This document shows positions 47,861-60,433 of a stretch of DNA of 64,000 nucleotides, piece by piece (the stretch's first letter is position 1; each line of letters begins with the position of its first letter). The notes below the pieces were generated by a model. It saw only the letters and a list, made by a program, of their open reading frames with translations, ran no database searches and was not told the DNA's origin. The stretch covers positions 4,421,001-4,485,000 of the forward strand of contig CM029122.1 of assembly GCA_016859345.1 (NCBI GenBank), given 5' to 3'. This DNA is from Istiophorus platypterus (taxonomy: Eukaryota > Chordata > Actinopteri > Istiophoriformes > Istiophoridae). Both the position numbers and the translations under genes were made by a program.

Positions 47861-50439
47861 ACCCATTCATCCGCGTATCCATCCGACATCTGTCGGCATA
47901 TTCTGGCCTGGATTAAAGCGGTCGACCGACCGACCGACACGGCCAATCCCAGCCAGCCTGGTGACTAAAACCTCAGCTGCAGCTCTCTCTTTCCAGGAAC
48001 AGAGTCCCAGTTGCTCTGGATAATCCCCGGACGTCGGTCTCACCAGAATTTTATTTATTCATTTTTTCACCAAAGAAGTAGTCCCGTTTGAAAACGGTTC
48101 AGTGATTGTGACAGTGATGCCAGAACACTGCACACACACCCAGCGCTTCTGCAGGGCTACAGACCCTCTCAGGTTTTTCATTCATCCATTTCTGAATATG
48201 TATACTTCTGCCGAAGCAGTGGGTTTTATGTTTATGTGGTTGCCTTGCACTCTGCTTCTTGTTCTCCAGCAGTGAAAGGCTGAACCTCAGCGCCTTTAGA
48301 ACCTTTGCAACGGAACGAATCACGGTCACCTTTTGTCGGCGTCAGGTCTTTGACGGTTTCCGGTTCAGCCAGGGGTTGTTTTTTTTGTGTGGGTGTGTGT
48401 GTGTGTCCCAAGAAAGAATCGCACCACACAGGAAGCTATCCAGCAGCAGCAGTCACAGCTGAGGTTTTTCTAACAAATTACACCCTTCGCTTGTGGAGAA
48501 AGCCCAGGGAGCTCCCGGCCCGGGTGGAGGGGCTTCGAGGGCTGAGGAAACACTCACAAAGGCGAAGTGACACCTGTCTCAAAATTCAGCGGCGTGTCTC
48601 TCTGGCTGGAAAAAAAAGAAGAGGAAGGAGAAAGAGCAGTTGTTGTCGCAGCCCAAGAAAGGAAAGAAAGTTCACGCAAAAATTTCAGAACCCCAGCGAT
48701 CTAGAATTTGCACTCGGCTAAAGTTTAGGGGCTCACAAGAGAAAAATATGAAAAAAAGGGGCAAAATGGAAGCGGCAGAGAACCTGGTAGGAGTTTGGCT
48801 CCGCAAACACTTGATCCCTCATTTCCCACAATGCAACTTAATAACATTCTTTTTATTAGAGCCTCCCTTCTCAGTAAACACATACGATACACGTTTCCAA
48901 GTCCACATTTTCAGCTTTTAACACAGAGTTTTGGTTATAAATTTGAAGTCCTGGCAAAGACGCTTTACAAGGCTCCTCCGCAGCCACAGGCGACGTAATC
49001 CAGATCATTATTCTGTTTTCAGCTCTTCCAACAACATCATGCTCACACCTACTGAATTTTACTCGTAACCGTTTAATGTTTGACCCGGTTGTCCGCTGTG
49101 TATTTCAGCTGAGTTTTTGAATATTGATTGTTTTCCTTACTGCACACATCGTCTTAGAGAGAAAACTGTTACCCAGGTTTCCGTTGAAGACAGCTCTGAC
49201 TTGAGAGGAACAAAAGTTCACATTGACCTCTCCTTTCATTACCGTCCGCATAATGAAGTTCATCGTTAGGGCTCAGTCCAGTAAGAGCTCAGAAGCCCGA
49301 GGAAAGCAGGAGAGGGACGTCTCGTACTTTATCGTTCCGTAAAACCCCTCTAAGTGTACGAGCGGCCGGTGCTGAGACGTTGCCTATTAGCCTAATGATG
49401 CCAACAGAGCCCCCCCCCTTTACGCTGACCTGTCTTCTGCCCTTTACAGCGGAGTGATTCGCAGTTTACAGAAAAATCTATGCAAATGAAAAGTCCCGGG
49501 CGCTTGCAAAGGGTTCGCGGGGGCTGAATGCGAGCCTCATTAATGACATCTGACGCACACACACACTCACTCCCACACACACTCACTCCCACCCCGCTTG
49601 ATCCATCTAGTGGCCCCCCCAGGATGACATGGCTAAGACTACGAATCCGAATCCGCTCTCTCTCTCTCTCGTTTGTTTGCTCTGGCGCACTGTCTTTCAC
49701 ATGTAACATCTAAAACATCTGTGACTGGATCTAAAATACTCTTGGCACAATGATTTTGCCATTTTTCATCCAAGGGGACAACTGAGGTCTAAACAAGTAA
49801 AATATTTGTGACTGATAATCTTCTGTACTGCCCCAGTAATCATGCGGGACCGTCTCAGATTCATCTTGTGACTTCTAGTAGGGGCCCACCCCCAAGATTA
49901 AACTGACAGTATATAAAACAGCTGCAACCAGCTCCACCAGCTTAAACAGTAAATTAGTGGTTCATTACCGGGGTTTGCAACTTATGCATCAGCAAAAACA
50001 ATATGATAATGTTAGATATAATCTTTTTCTTGTTGTCTTACTAACCAGGTTAGCGAGGGTACGTTTTATACAAATGTGCATATAAATGTGTGCTTGTAGA
50101 TAATGTATATATGTGCTTTTTGCATGTATTTGCCTTCTCTGGATTTTTGCTTCAGACTAATTCTGAATCTTCTTTTTTTTTTTTTAATTATTGTATTTTA
50201 TTCCTTTTAACATCTTGGTTCCTAGCGTATTTCATTTACATGCAATATCTGATGGCATCAGGATGGAGAGAATTCGATAACTTGTCTATTTCTGCATGTG
50301 ACAATAAAAACTTTTGAATTCTAAGTTGAAATTAAGTCAAGAATCACATTGTTGTTGTTTTTTTTTTCCGCCACTGGAAATTATGCTTCGCGCAGGTGCA
50401 TTTAAAGACTTTAAAGAGAAGAAGGCTCCCGTCGGTGAT

Positions 50440-51010
50440 TAAAGGGTTCGCACGGTCGCTCCCGCAACCACGCGTGGTCCGAATCAACGCTTCTTCGTTC
50501 TCGCCGCCCGTGGACATTGTCAGACGGTCCCCGCGTCGCAGGCTGGAGCAGACGATGCTGGATCGCCGAGCGGCAGCGGCTCAGTCAGTCCGTCGCCGCG
50601 GTCCGACACAGCGGCCGGTCGCCGACGTCGTCCCAGCGTCCTCGGGGCTCTAGCGCTATGTGGCTGTGAGCCGACGGCGGACGGGCGCGGGAGCCGGAGC
50701 AGGCTTAGCGGCGGGGCGTGGAGCCGGCGGGGTCCGACATGAGGACACCTGCTACGGCGGCTTCTTCTTCTTCCAGAAAGGCGGACCGGGGATCCTGGCT
50801 GGCGTCGATTTTCGCCGTGCAAACGAGAAAAAGGTGGTGATGCAGCACAAGCGGCGTCCGCACCGGAGACCGCCTCTGTCACCTCGTAGCCAGCGAGCCA
50901 GCCTGCTAGCTAGCTAGCTAGCGTTAGCCGCCTAGCCTAGCAGCTAGCGCCCCAGCGGACCGTAGCTCTCCGAGCCCCGTCTTCATCGCGGGGGTAGCTA
51001 AAATGTCAGC
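50440..51010 (+). promoter_or_regulatory. Putative man1a2 CpG-island promoter and non-coding first exon
   Basis: A strongly GC- and CpG-rich stretch begins at about 50440 after AT-rich sequence and runs to about 51000, with a GCTAGCTAGCTAGCTAGC run near 50908. It is the nearest island upstream of the man1a2 coding exon, whose own 5' edge is a splice acceptor. A non-coding first exon here is therefore inferred; its donor was not identified. Confidence 0.5.
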
Positions 51011-52105
51011 GAGCCCGGGAGCGTATGTCCGATTTTTTATTGTATTTTTTTCGATTCCGCGTTTTTCCCTCTGTTTATTTTACCACCCGCCCCCCCCTCT
51101 CTCCTCCATCCGCTAGCAGCCGTTAGCCGGATAAGTTAGCCCCCATCGCTCGCTTGTTAGCTAGCATAGCATTTGGTATCGGCTAATGAGCTCACACAGA
51201 CTGGCACTGTCAGGGAACCAACTTGGTATTCAGCGTAGGGACGGCGAGGCGTCGTGGCTCCACGGGCTACCGGGGGGAAAACGCTTCAGCTCGGGCATTA
51301 ACGCAGGCATCGACACGACCCGTTTTCGTTGGCGTTCAAAAAGGGGGCAACTGGTTAGATACCCCCCCCCCCCGCCTCCCTCTTCCATCCCTCACGTTAG
51401 CACTTGGAGCAGCTTCCGAGCGGAGTCAAACATTTGCCCCGTCTCCTCTGCCTCTGCGACCGCAGGGGTGAGAATAAAGCCAGCGCCTCCGCAAAGTGCG
51501 GCCACATGGGTGTCTACTCGGGTGGGTTGGGTGGGGGGGACTCGAGTCGGGACGCGGTGCAGCCCGGGATCCGTGCATGCCTTGCCCTGCACTTTGAGCC
51601 TGCATGTCCTGCCACTCTCGCCCCCCCCCCCCCCACCCTAAAAGAAAAAGGGAGACAGAGAGGGTCTGTAACAGAACCGGGAACTGTCACCCCGGTCGCA
51701 GGGGGACGTTTGCACGTAGGCTGACCTCGATCCGGATCGTTTTAGTCCATCACACATGTCGACGAGCTGTGTCGCACTCACCGGAGCCAAACACTGGAAG
51801 CTGGCTCCATTCTGCAGCGTCGGAGCCGGCAGGGATGCCACCGAGCACAGAGGGCGGTTGTTTGGGAGATGGTCTCAGATATTGCTCAGCCTCGTGATTA
51901 CCTTAAGCCTCGGGAAGATATGTTTTTTGTTTTTCATTTTTCTAATGGCAGAAGGATTATGTTTCTTTGTGTCTGTGTGTGAGAGAGAGAGGGAGAGAGA
52001 GAGGGAGACAAGAGAGTTTCCGAGGTATTTATGCCCCAGATGGCATGTTGTTAAATTCACAGGAGCACGAGAGAGGAATGTTTATCGCCCTTAATATTTC
52101 AGGTG

Positions 52106-52625
52106 TAGCTTGATGTGTTCTGAGCTGTCGCTGAGCTGTGTCCACGTGTTAATTCAACACCATCTGTCAACACTGTCTGGCTCGACCTTCCCCCTGCCTG
52201 GTGAGATGATGAGATGATAGTAGTGGTTGGGGGGGTCAGATGACTAGAGAGAGAGAGAGACCAAGGAGAGGAGAGGGTGGTAACCCCACACCACCAAACA
52301 CACACAACACACTGTGTGGAGTGGCTGTGGAGGAAGAAGTTAGAAAATGAAGGAAGCTTGATGTGTGACGCCCCGGTTTCCTGAGCTGTCGCCACGTGTG
52401 TCAGTGGCCATAATTCAACACTGTCTGGCTCGACCGAAGCCCCTTCAGGGTGCCTGGTGAGATGATAGTAGTGGTTGGGGGGGGGGGCACGCTGTCAGGG
52501 AGAGAGAGATGAAGGAAAAAAGGAGAGTGTGAGTGTAAACCCACTCACCACATCCACACAGAAAACACACAATCGTGATCGTGTGGTGGAGGAAGGCTGA
52601 TTGAAATGAAGTTAGGAAAAGATTT
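52106..52625 (+). repeat. Direct duplication of about 255 bp upstream of man1a2 exon 2
   Basis: 52108-52355 and 52359-52620 share, in order, GCTTGATGTGT, CTGAGCTGTCGC, CACGTGT, TTCAACAC, ACTGTCTGGCTCGACC, TGCCTGGTGAGATGATAGTA, GTGGTTGGGGGG, AGAGAGAGA and a CACA-rich part ending in GAAGTTAG. The copies differ by many small changes, so the duplication is not recent. Confidence 0.85.
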
Positions 52626-52743
52626 TTATGAAATGGTGGCAAGTCTCTGGAACCTCCGCTGTAATTAGGTTTGTGTGACTCAGTGGTAGCCCGTCCACTT
52701 ATGTATTCAGTGCTGACGCCTTATCTCTAATCTGTTTTTCCAG

Positions 52744-53006
52744 AATCGTCATGACCGTTTTCCTGCCGACCGGCGACTCCTTCAGCGAGGGACCTCAGCC
52801 CTTTGTGGTTTCTGGACTTACGGGTGCAGGGATGAGATAATAAAGTCAGCCAGCTGGTGCATGCTGCTGCAACAACTCCTGTGGCACTTATAAACCCGCC
52901 CCAACCCAACCCAACCCATCCCACCCCAACCCCGTCCCGCCCCCCACCCCCACCCCTCCCGACCCCGACCCCTTTCCCGAGCTACGTTAATTTCAACGGT
53001 CGAACC
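52744..53006 (+). promoter_or_regulatory. man1a2 5' UTR with two upstream ORFs
   Basis: After the TTTTTCCAG acceptor at 52743 the leader carries ATG at 52751, opening a 29-codon frame that ends TAA 52838-52840, and another ATG at 52861 opening a 10-codon frame that ends TAA 52891-52893. Neither overlaps the main start at 53007. A CCAACCC/CCCC-rich stretch follows at 52898-52975. Upstream ORFs often lower translation of the main frame; any effect here is inference. Confidence 0.6.
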
Positions 53007-53320
53007 ATGACGACCCCGGCTCTCCTGCCGCTGTCGGGCCGCAGGATACCCACTCTGTCGCCGGGCGCCTCCTCCTTCCCGCACCACAGAGCCACGCTGA
53101 GGCTCTCTGAGAAGTTCATCCTCCTCCTCATCCTCAGTGCCTTCATCACCTTGTGTTTCGGGGCCTTCTTCTTCCTCCCGGACAATTCCAAGCACAAGCG
53201 CTTCGACCTGGGCTTGGAGGATGTGCTCATCCCTCACATTGACTCGCCCAAAGAGGGGAAGCACTCGTCCGGACAGGTGGTCATACATGGACAGGGAGGA
53301 CACGACGAGCATAGACATAG
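53007..53320 (+). CDS. man1a2: man1a2 (Golgi alpha-1,2-mannosidase IB), first coding exon
   Basis: ATG at 53007 in the strong context aaccATGa opens 104 codons plus two bases, ending at a GTAAGG donor at 53321. MAN1A2 trims alpha-1,2-linked mannose from Man9-GlcNAc2 N-glycans in the Golgi. The exon codes the short cytoplasmic tail (MTTPALLPLSGRRIP), PHHRATLRLSEK, a type II membrane anchor (FILLLILSAFITLCFGAFFF) and the start of the stem (KHKRFDLGLEDVLIPH, DEHRHR). It is nearly identical to human in the tail and anchor and diverges in the stem between residues 82 and 100. The catalytic glycosyl-hydrolase family 47 domain lies in later exons beyond this window. Confidence 0.95.
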
Positions 53321-56300
53321 GTAAGGACCAGCAGTGGAATGGTTATTTTTTACTTTAATATCATGTCATGCTTTAAGAAGATTATTTTTTTCCTAACAAA
53401 GGACTGACTGGTTGATTTATTTGTTGATAATTATATAGAGAGGAAACCGCTGCAGATTTCTTACATGTTAGACATCATTGGGTTTATTTTTGATTCTGTG
53501 CCCAGTCACGTCACATGCCGATATTTCCTCAAGGGTCACGAGGGCAGGTGTGCCGCCGCTCATCAGTCTGCTGTGACGCCCAAATGGTGGGGGCAGAGTT
53601 TGTAGAGAGAGTGATACACACTCCTCTGAGCGTTTTAGGTCCACGTCAGCACAGGTGTCGCCTTACTTCCTTCTTCTTCCTCCTCGTCTTCTTTGTTCAG
53701 CTGGGGTCGCCCTGAATACTCCCGCCCTTTTGTGTCTTCACCCGACGCGATTGATTAAGTAGTCGTGCGACAGAAATGTGCTGTCCAACGGGCGACAAGC
53801 AGACGCGGTTGGGACTCGATGAGCTAGAACCCACTGGCCGTTTGAAAAGCTTTAGTAACTGCTTAAATGGGCTTGGAAATTACTGCCTGCTGTGCGCCAA
53901 ACACTGGTAAAGTTTGGCCACAGCTTGTACATTTGTCATTTGGTCTGTCCAGCCTCCATGGCTGGTGGCCAGCCATCGTCAGCTCCTTTTTTCAAATTTT
54001 TTTCTTTTTTTTTGTTGCTTCTTAAATCACATTCATAATTGGCTGCTCTGAGTGTCTTGTGCTGTTTGGAATCCACTGCACTACACAAGTTTCATGCCCT
54101 GTTGCAATATATTATTCTTAAATGACCTCAGTTACTTTACAAGAAATTCTTCCACATTGATGTTTTAGTACATTTTTAATCACTCAACCCGAAGCCAGCA
54201 AGTCATTAACGGATGCCGTTTTGTGATGTAAAAACCACATATTTTTAATTTTTATGATGCTCTAACAAAATGTTCGGCTCATACTTTGGAATCGTGTAGT
54301 TTTTGTTTAAAATTAATTGAGATTAGTTGTTAAACTGAGCCGCTGCACATTATTAATTAGCACCAAAGTTTAAAAAAAGCGCCTTTTTTTTTTTTTTTTT
54401 TTTTTTACCTTTTTTGATTAGTTGCACTTTGAATGTCAGACTCTGGGGTTTTCAGAGGCCTCAATTTATTTTTAAGCAGCGAACCACCTACACACTGAAG
54501 GACTCAAAAATAGTTTAGTTATTTAACTTACAGTTACATAAGCACCATCATTTGTTTGTATGAATCGTGTGTTATTTTATGGCGATAAAACACTTGCGGC
54601 CGTGGGAGAAGAAAAAGATAATGTTGAAACAGTAGGTGGAAGAGATAATTTTATAGGTAAGGTCTCCTCCATGCTGGTGAAGGAGGTCATTAGTTTTACT
54701 GAGTGCTGGGCAAGGTGTTAAAAGCAATTTCTCACACAGCTTCACAGTGGGGGCCATTGAGTGATGCCTCCTCGTCCCCCTGTGGTGCTTTTTCATTTCT
54801 CCTTCCTGTGAAAGCCTCCCAGAGACTGGCAGCCCGCCTGCTCGAAATAACATAATTATTATTGTCCGGTGACACAGAAGAGCGAGACGTGACAAGGTGG
54901 TGCCGCCACGTTTCGGACCAAAATGGCCTGAAACATGGCGGCGCCGTAATTTTCCCCTTGATGTGTGTTAATATTCAGTGAATCCCAGTCAACATTGGCG
55001 CGCTTTTTAAAGTGGCAGTTTCAAAGATTTTCATTTAAACAAATGTCTTTCAAGTCACTGTCTGTCGCCTGATTAGGTAACACAATCAAGATTGAGCACT
55101 GATGAAATATTGCAAGATTTATATATTTGTCTCTGTTACGAACTTGGCGTCTCTGGTGACTTTCTCAGGAAGAAAATGTTTTATTAGGTTACCGCTAATG
55201 CAAACTGAACATTTCCTACTGCCCCAGCTTCACATTAAAAGCACTGAACTGGCGAAAGCGGAGTTGAATTTTATTATAGAGTGGTCAAAGGAAATGCAAT
55301 ATGTGTTTGTCAGTGAGCATCAGCACTTACCGCTTATCGTTCTGCAGATGTGCATCTACAAAACAAGACAGTCATTTTCAACGTGTATTTTGTTGGCGGA
55401 TCAGTTTGAAATATTGTAGGGAGTAAATGGAAAAAGAAGGAGCAGCCACAATGAGCTTTTAGATGAAGAGCTGCAGGCGATGGGCTGCTCACCTCCAGCT
55501 TTCGCTCAGGTAACCAACTTCAGTGGCGTTTGCAGCATAAAATCGGATCACGGTCGCTCACAGAGTGATAGGAAAAGGGAGAGTATTCCCTAAGTTTCTT
55601 TATTAAAAGAACAATAGTTGGTATTATTAAACTGTATTTGCTGACACTACCTGTGAGTACAAGTTTCCCCACATCCACCAGGAGTGAAATCCTCTAGATC
55701 ACCACTTAAAGCGAACTTTTATTGTTTTTGACTGATGTTTCTGTGTTTGTTTTAAAAAGATGCTCTGGTGGGTTTTGGCATGGGAAAGTTCCTCTGGGTA
55801 CAACAACAGATAGCAGGACAGTATCTTCTGCTTTGTGATTAACTGAATCACCTTAAATAGGCTGAGTCCGACCCATAGCCACTTCTCAGCTTCGTGATCC
55901 ACTTCATGTATTTTTGATTGCAGATTGCAGCTGAAGCCCCCGTCCTTGGAAATGATGACACGGCTATTGTGAAATTCGGCCTTCAAAAGTTAAAAATAAA
56001 TAACTGTGGCTTTTTATTAAAACAGCATAATGATGTACATTTATGAGCATATTCATTAACTCCAGCATTTCAAGGATGTAACGACATACAAAATAGATGA
56101 GTACATGTTTGATTGAATGTAAGAGTTACGGACCAAAGGGACTTGTTAAAGTGAGATAAAAGAAGCCACCGAGATGATATACAAATGTATAAGTATTGAA
56201 AAATGCTCCCTGTAGATTTAACCTTACATAAACTCTCATGTGGTATGATTTTTTTTAATTTTTTTTTTTTTACTTTTTCAGTGGTTACAGCAGCTTATGG

Positions 56301-56695
56301 AAATATGTTCCAGTTGCCTTTTTTTATTTTTTCCTTGGTGTGGCTGCCTTGGCCGAGCCTAAAAATCATCCCCATGCGCTGCATAGGACCATGGTCCAAA
56401 CAGCCCTTGGAAAATGAGGTGCTCTAGCATTTAAAGAGCCCCCTCAGGACCCCAGGTAGACTCATGATAGTTTCACCTTTACTTTATTTGGCCACAGAAA
56501 AACCCACAGAACTAGTTTCTCCTCTCGCAAGCTCCTTTAAGAGAGCAAAGGTTTTTGTCTTTATTTGCGACAGGGTAATAGTCATCACTTCTAGTGAATT
56601 TTTGGAGATGTTGACCATGATTCAGACTGCCTGAAAATATGGGTAAAGATTTCACTATTTGACTGTACTGAAAGATATTCACATTTTGTAGCTGA

Positions 56696-56699
<4 letters not shown>

Positions 56700-56760
<61 letters not shown>
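56700..56760 (+). repeat. (TA)n microsatellite
   Basis: About 28 TA dinucleotides after TCTCTCTC. Confidence 0.95.
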
Positions 56761-56765
<5 letters not shown>

Positions 56766-58394
56766 TTGTAAATTTGAAAATTTGTAAGTCACAAGGCTCC
56801 AGTGACTCCTGTAAGAGTGTAATACTACTTATCATATCCTAATTTCTTAGAAATTTTTATTCATATTACTTTAATTTCAGAAAATATAGAGTACATCAGG
56901 GTTTGTACTGATTGTAGCTCAAGTAGACATTCAGCCATCCTCCTCATATACTCAACCACTCACCTTTCAAGCCGAGGTTAACAGCCAAGAAAACTTGTTT
57001 GTTAAACTCGATGTAAAATCTCTTAACAAATGAATTTCCCCAGCCGTACAGATAGTTCGAGTTTCTCTGGGGAAGTTTCGAGATGTCCACGGCTGAGGTG
57101 CTTATCCAATACAATGACGGTTTATCCTCAGACCTTCATGCCAGCCATCCTTACTGAGTACAATTTTCTACCCAGGTTTTACTGCCAACTGAGTTTTGCT
57201 GTGGGGGAGGAGGTAAAACTGTCTGTATTATAAGATACCCCAGCGGTTAAGCGGGGAGATATACCATCAGATTAATATGTAACACCTGATGGCAGTGCCT
57301 CAACACCAGAGTGATTTAGGAGGAATGCAGTGACGATTGGAAAATGAGGAACATCCACTGTTAACCACCTTCACTGCTTCACTGGATGTGACTGAGGCGG
57401 CGACAGCCGGCAAGATAACGATCTCCACTGGCATTCGGTCAAAGCTACAGAACCATTCTGTGGCTCTGACAGAAGTTCCACCTGTTACTCGAGGGCTTAT
57501 TAATCTGTTTGTTATGAGGGAGAAACCTCTTTGTTCTGTCCATTCTTTTCATAAAACACAGGAGATTTTTTTTCCTGACCGTTTGTGTTATTAGATTAGT
57601 CTAGGATTCAAGGAAACGGTTTACATTTCCCCTCTGGGTGGAATAAATGTGTATAGAGACTTGCACCATGGCTGCATATGATTAATATATGGACGGATGG
57701 AGTGCCAGGATCCCGGAGTCAACGGCAAACAAGCGGAATTGAAAGGGGGAACTATCGGGTGGTGCCCGGGCATAGTGCTCTGTCAACCTCAGCGTTCTGT
57801 TAGGCCATTAGTGATCAAGCCCTGGGTTTGCTTTGCTCTCACTCAAACAATATAGGAGTCGCCAGGAGCAGTGCTCTTTAGCTTTTGGGGGGGGGGGGGG
57901 ACGCAAGTGGACATGTTGACAGAGGAAGTGGCATTTCAGCAGCAGAATAATATGAGGTAGGCACGGTGGCAATCTGGTAGGCGGGGGAAAAAATCCCAGT
58001 TATCTTATTATCAGATGTGTAGACATGATGCATGATATTTAGTAATAGGTGTGAACTGAATACGGCACTTTGAGAGACGTGGTTTGTCCAGCAGCAGAAC
58101 AGAACATGAATAATTTATGACTCCTGACTAATGAGAGGCCAAAGCAAGTTCATGCTTAGAAAATTTGTGAGTATTTCTTTGACAATATGATTATATCGTC
58201 TGTTTTTCTTAATTTTTACAGCAGTGTGTTGTCCAAATTTATATTTCTGAAAAAACTGTAATTCAAAACTTTAGGTGTTATAGATGTTTTACAGGTGTTG
58301 ATGTTTTGTCTGATGCACAAAAGTGAAACACAGTTATTAATTACATTATCGCATTGATTATTTTATATGACGTTGCCTGCATTTAAGGAGAGCT

Positions 58395-58707
58395 GAGATG
58401 ATTAGGTGATTAATCGAATGGTGGTCGATCTGTAGAGACATAATCAACAAGTTTTTATAAAGTTCAATTAATAGTGTCATTTTTCAAGCAAGCTTTCACT
58501 GGTCCCGGCTCCATCATGAGGATTCACTGCTTTTCTCTGTTATTTTAATCATTGTAAACTGAACATCTTTGCATTTGCGCTGCTTGTTGACGGGGCCATT
58601 TGAAGTACATCACCTTGTGCTGTCAGAAATTGCGATGGCATTTAATGGACTCATTGAAAACGTAATTGTCAGATTGACAATGAAAATAAATGGGTAGTTG
58701 CAACCCT
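58395..58707. mobile_element. Dispersed element of the GGGCTGCAACTAA family
   Basis: Begins GATTAATCGAATGGTGGTCG, contains TTTTTCAAGCAAGC, CTGCTTTTCTCTGTTATTTT and GTAAACTGAACATCTTTGC, and ends AATGGGTAGTTGCAACCCT, the inverted form of the family end. The same family as 34449-35231. Confidence 0.6.
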
Positions 58708-60392
58708 ACATTTGCCGTAATTTGATGTATCTGAGATGGAAAACATTTTTTATATACCAGTTTAAACAATATTACTCAGCCCTACATTGCAGTTGGTCTG
58801 TTGGTCAGAATCTTATATAAAACAGTGTGTGCCTGTTTAGAACCACAGCAGCCAAGTGAAGATCTCTGATTTGTGTTGTTCTGTCCGGGTTTGCAAATTA
58901 CAACATGCGCATTCATGCTGGGCTCTTGCCAGAGTTCCCAGTAGGTTCGACATGCTCGCCATCTGCCACTAAAATTAACCAATATTTGGCTGTATTCTTG
59001 TGTTTTGTTTTGGGTTTTTTTCTATCTTTTCCCCCCAATGTCAGGTTATCAGTTAGTGCGATGTAATATTGGGGAATGATGTGTACTCTGTGTTTTGTTG
59101 GCTTTTCCCGCAATTAAGTCTATCACCATCACAGGAAATGATGCGGTTTCGTCGCAATAATGATTTTCTCTGGCCCAGGGATTTGGTTCAGAACCAAAGA
59201 ACCGGTGTAAGGATTCTCCACAGTGCTGCAATATCATGTTTTCTGAATGATTATTTTACCCCATGGTGCGGTAAATAACACATCATCTACCCACGGCTCT
59301 TCCAGCGGCTGAGTGAACTTGCCAGGGCCCCTGGATGAGGACGAGTTGCTCATTTGAAGTGTAATATTTGCATATTCACTCCTTTCCGTCCTCTGCCATG
59401 AAATGCTTTTCGAAAATGAATAGCAATTACCCCCCCCCCCGAATCATTCCAACCGAAGCCGTTGTAGAAAACTCTGTCTTTACCCACATGTCTAACCTTT
59501 CATATCATACGGGTTCCACCCACATGAACTCAACACCTGCCTGATGGCATGAAAGACTGTGGAAGCCCCAGACTTCGTTTTATCAGATGACCAATTTGAG
59601 AAAAATGGCTTTGAGCGGTTTCACATTTGATCCTGGAAAAGGAGGTTTGATGGAGCCCCCCCCCCCAAAATAAATAAAAAAAGCTGATAGCATTTCGGCA
59701 TTAAAGATTTTTGAGAGAGAGCAGCACCATGAAATGAGGTGAGCGGAACTGTTGCTGACGACACCCTGAGCCATTAGCCAGTATAAATGTGCCTCTGCAG
59801 TTTCTGTGCATCCGATGCTGCTGGCACATGAAGTGGTTCTACGCAAAATCTGCTTCCATAGCATTCGCACCCATGCTATTGGGATTAAGGGTTTAATTTC
59901 CTGCTGCGTTAACCCATATTTTAACTGCGCACAATGATGCCGTTGGTTTACCGCATTGAGACATGTTCGTCAAATCAGTCACTTAATGTTCAAATACAGC
60001 TGATGGTGGGGGTCGGGGGGTAGTGTAGGAGCACAGCCTTTTTTCGAACGGTATCCTTCTCATAAAGGAGTTTAGTGCTGTGACCGCAAGTAACCTGGTT
60101 GCGCAACTTATTGCCCTGCCAGTTATTGTTAGAGTTACAGGATCAGATATGGCCATAAATCAACTCTTGGAGCCCCCTCGCCCCCCATGATCATATTTAA
60201 GACTGGGGACCAACATCAAAGTGCACGTGTTTATCATATTTAGTGTGATCTTAGATATTATTTCTGTGTCTTCACGCTCCATTTGCCTGTCAGCCAACAA
60301 AGTAAATCTAGTTTGGTGTTTTGTGTATTTCAGGATGTGCAAGAACCTCAGTGCTAATAAAGGAGCACCAGCTTGTATATGCGGTTCAGCCC

Positions 60393-60393
60393 A

Positions 60394-60432
<39 letters not shown>
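60393..60432 (+). repeat. (CA)n microsatellite
   Basis: About 19 CA dinucleotides. Confidence 0.95.

Positions 60433-60433
<1 letters not shown>

Larger units (their letters stand above)
38134..50400. other. Long intergenic region between trim45 and man1a2
   Basis: About 12 kb with no supported gene on either strand. AATAAA near 39085-39140 may serve trim45. It contains an AT-rich part (38.5-41.5 kb), a tandem duplication at 41090-41650, poly-G and poly-C runs, several (TG)n arrays and a dispersed-repeat fragment. Open frames of 100-160 codons at 41632, 46419, 46444 and 48305 show no motif, ATG/Kozak support or splice context, and I read them as chance. Confidence 0.5.

Noticed and set aside
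51186..51641. 151-codon open frame in the presumed man1a2 first intron
   Set aside because: GC-rich sequence with C and G runs, no domain, no continuity with the man1a2 coding exon and no Kozak support.
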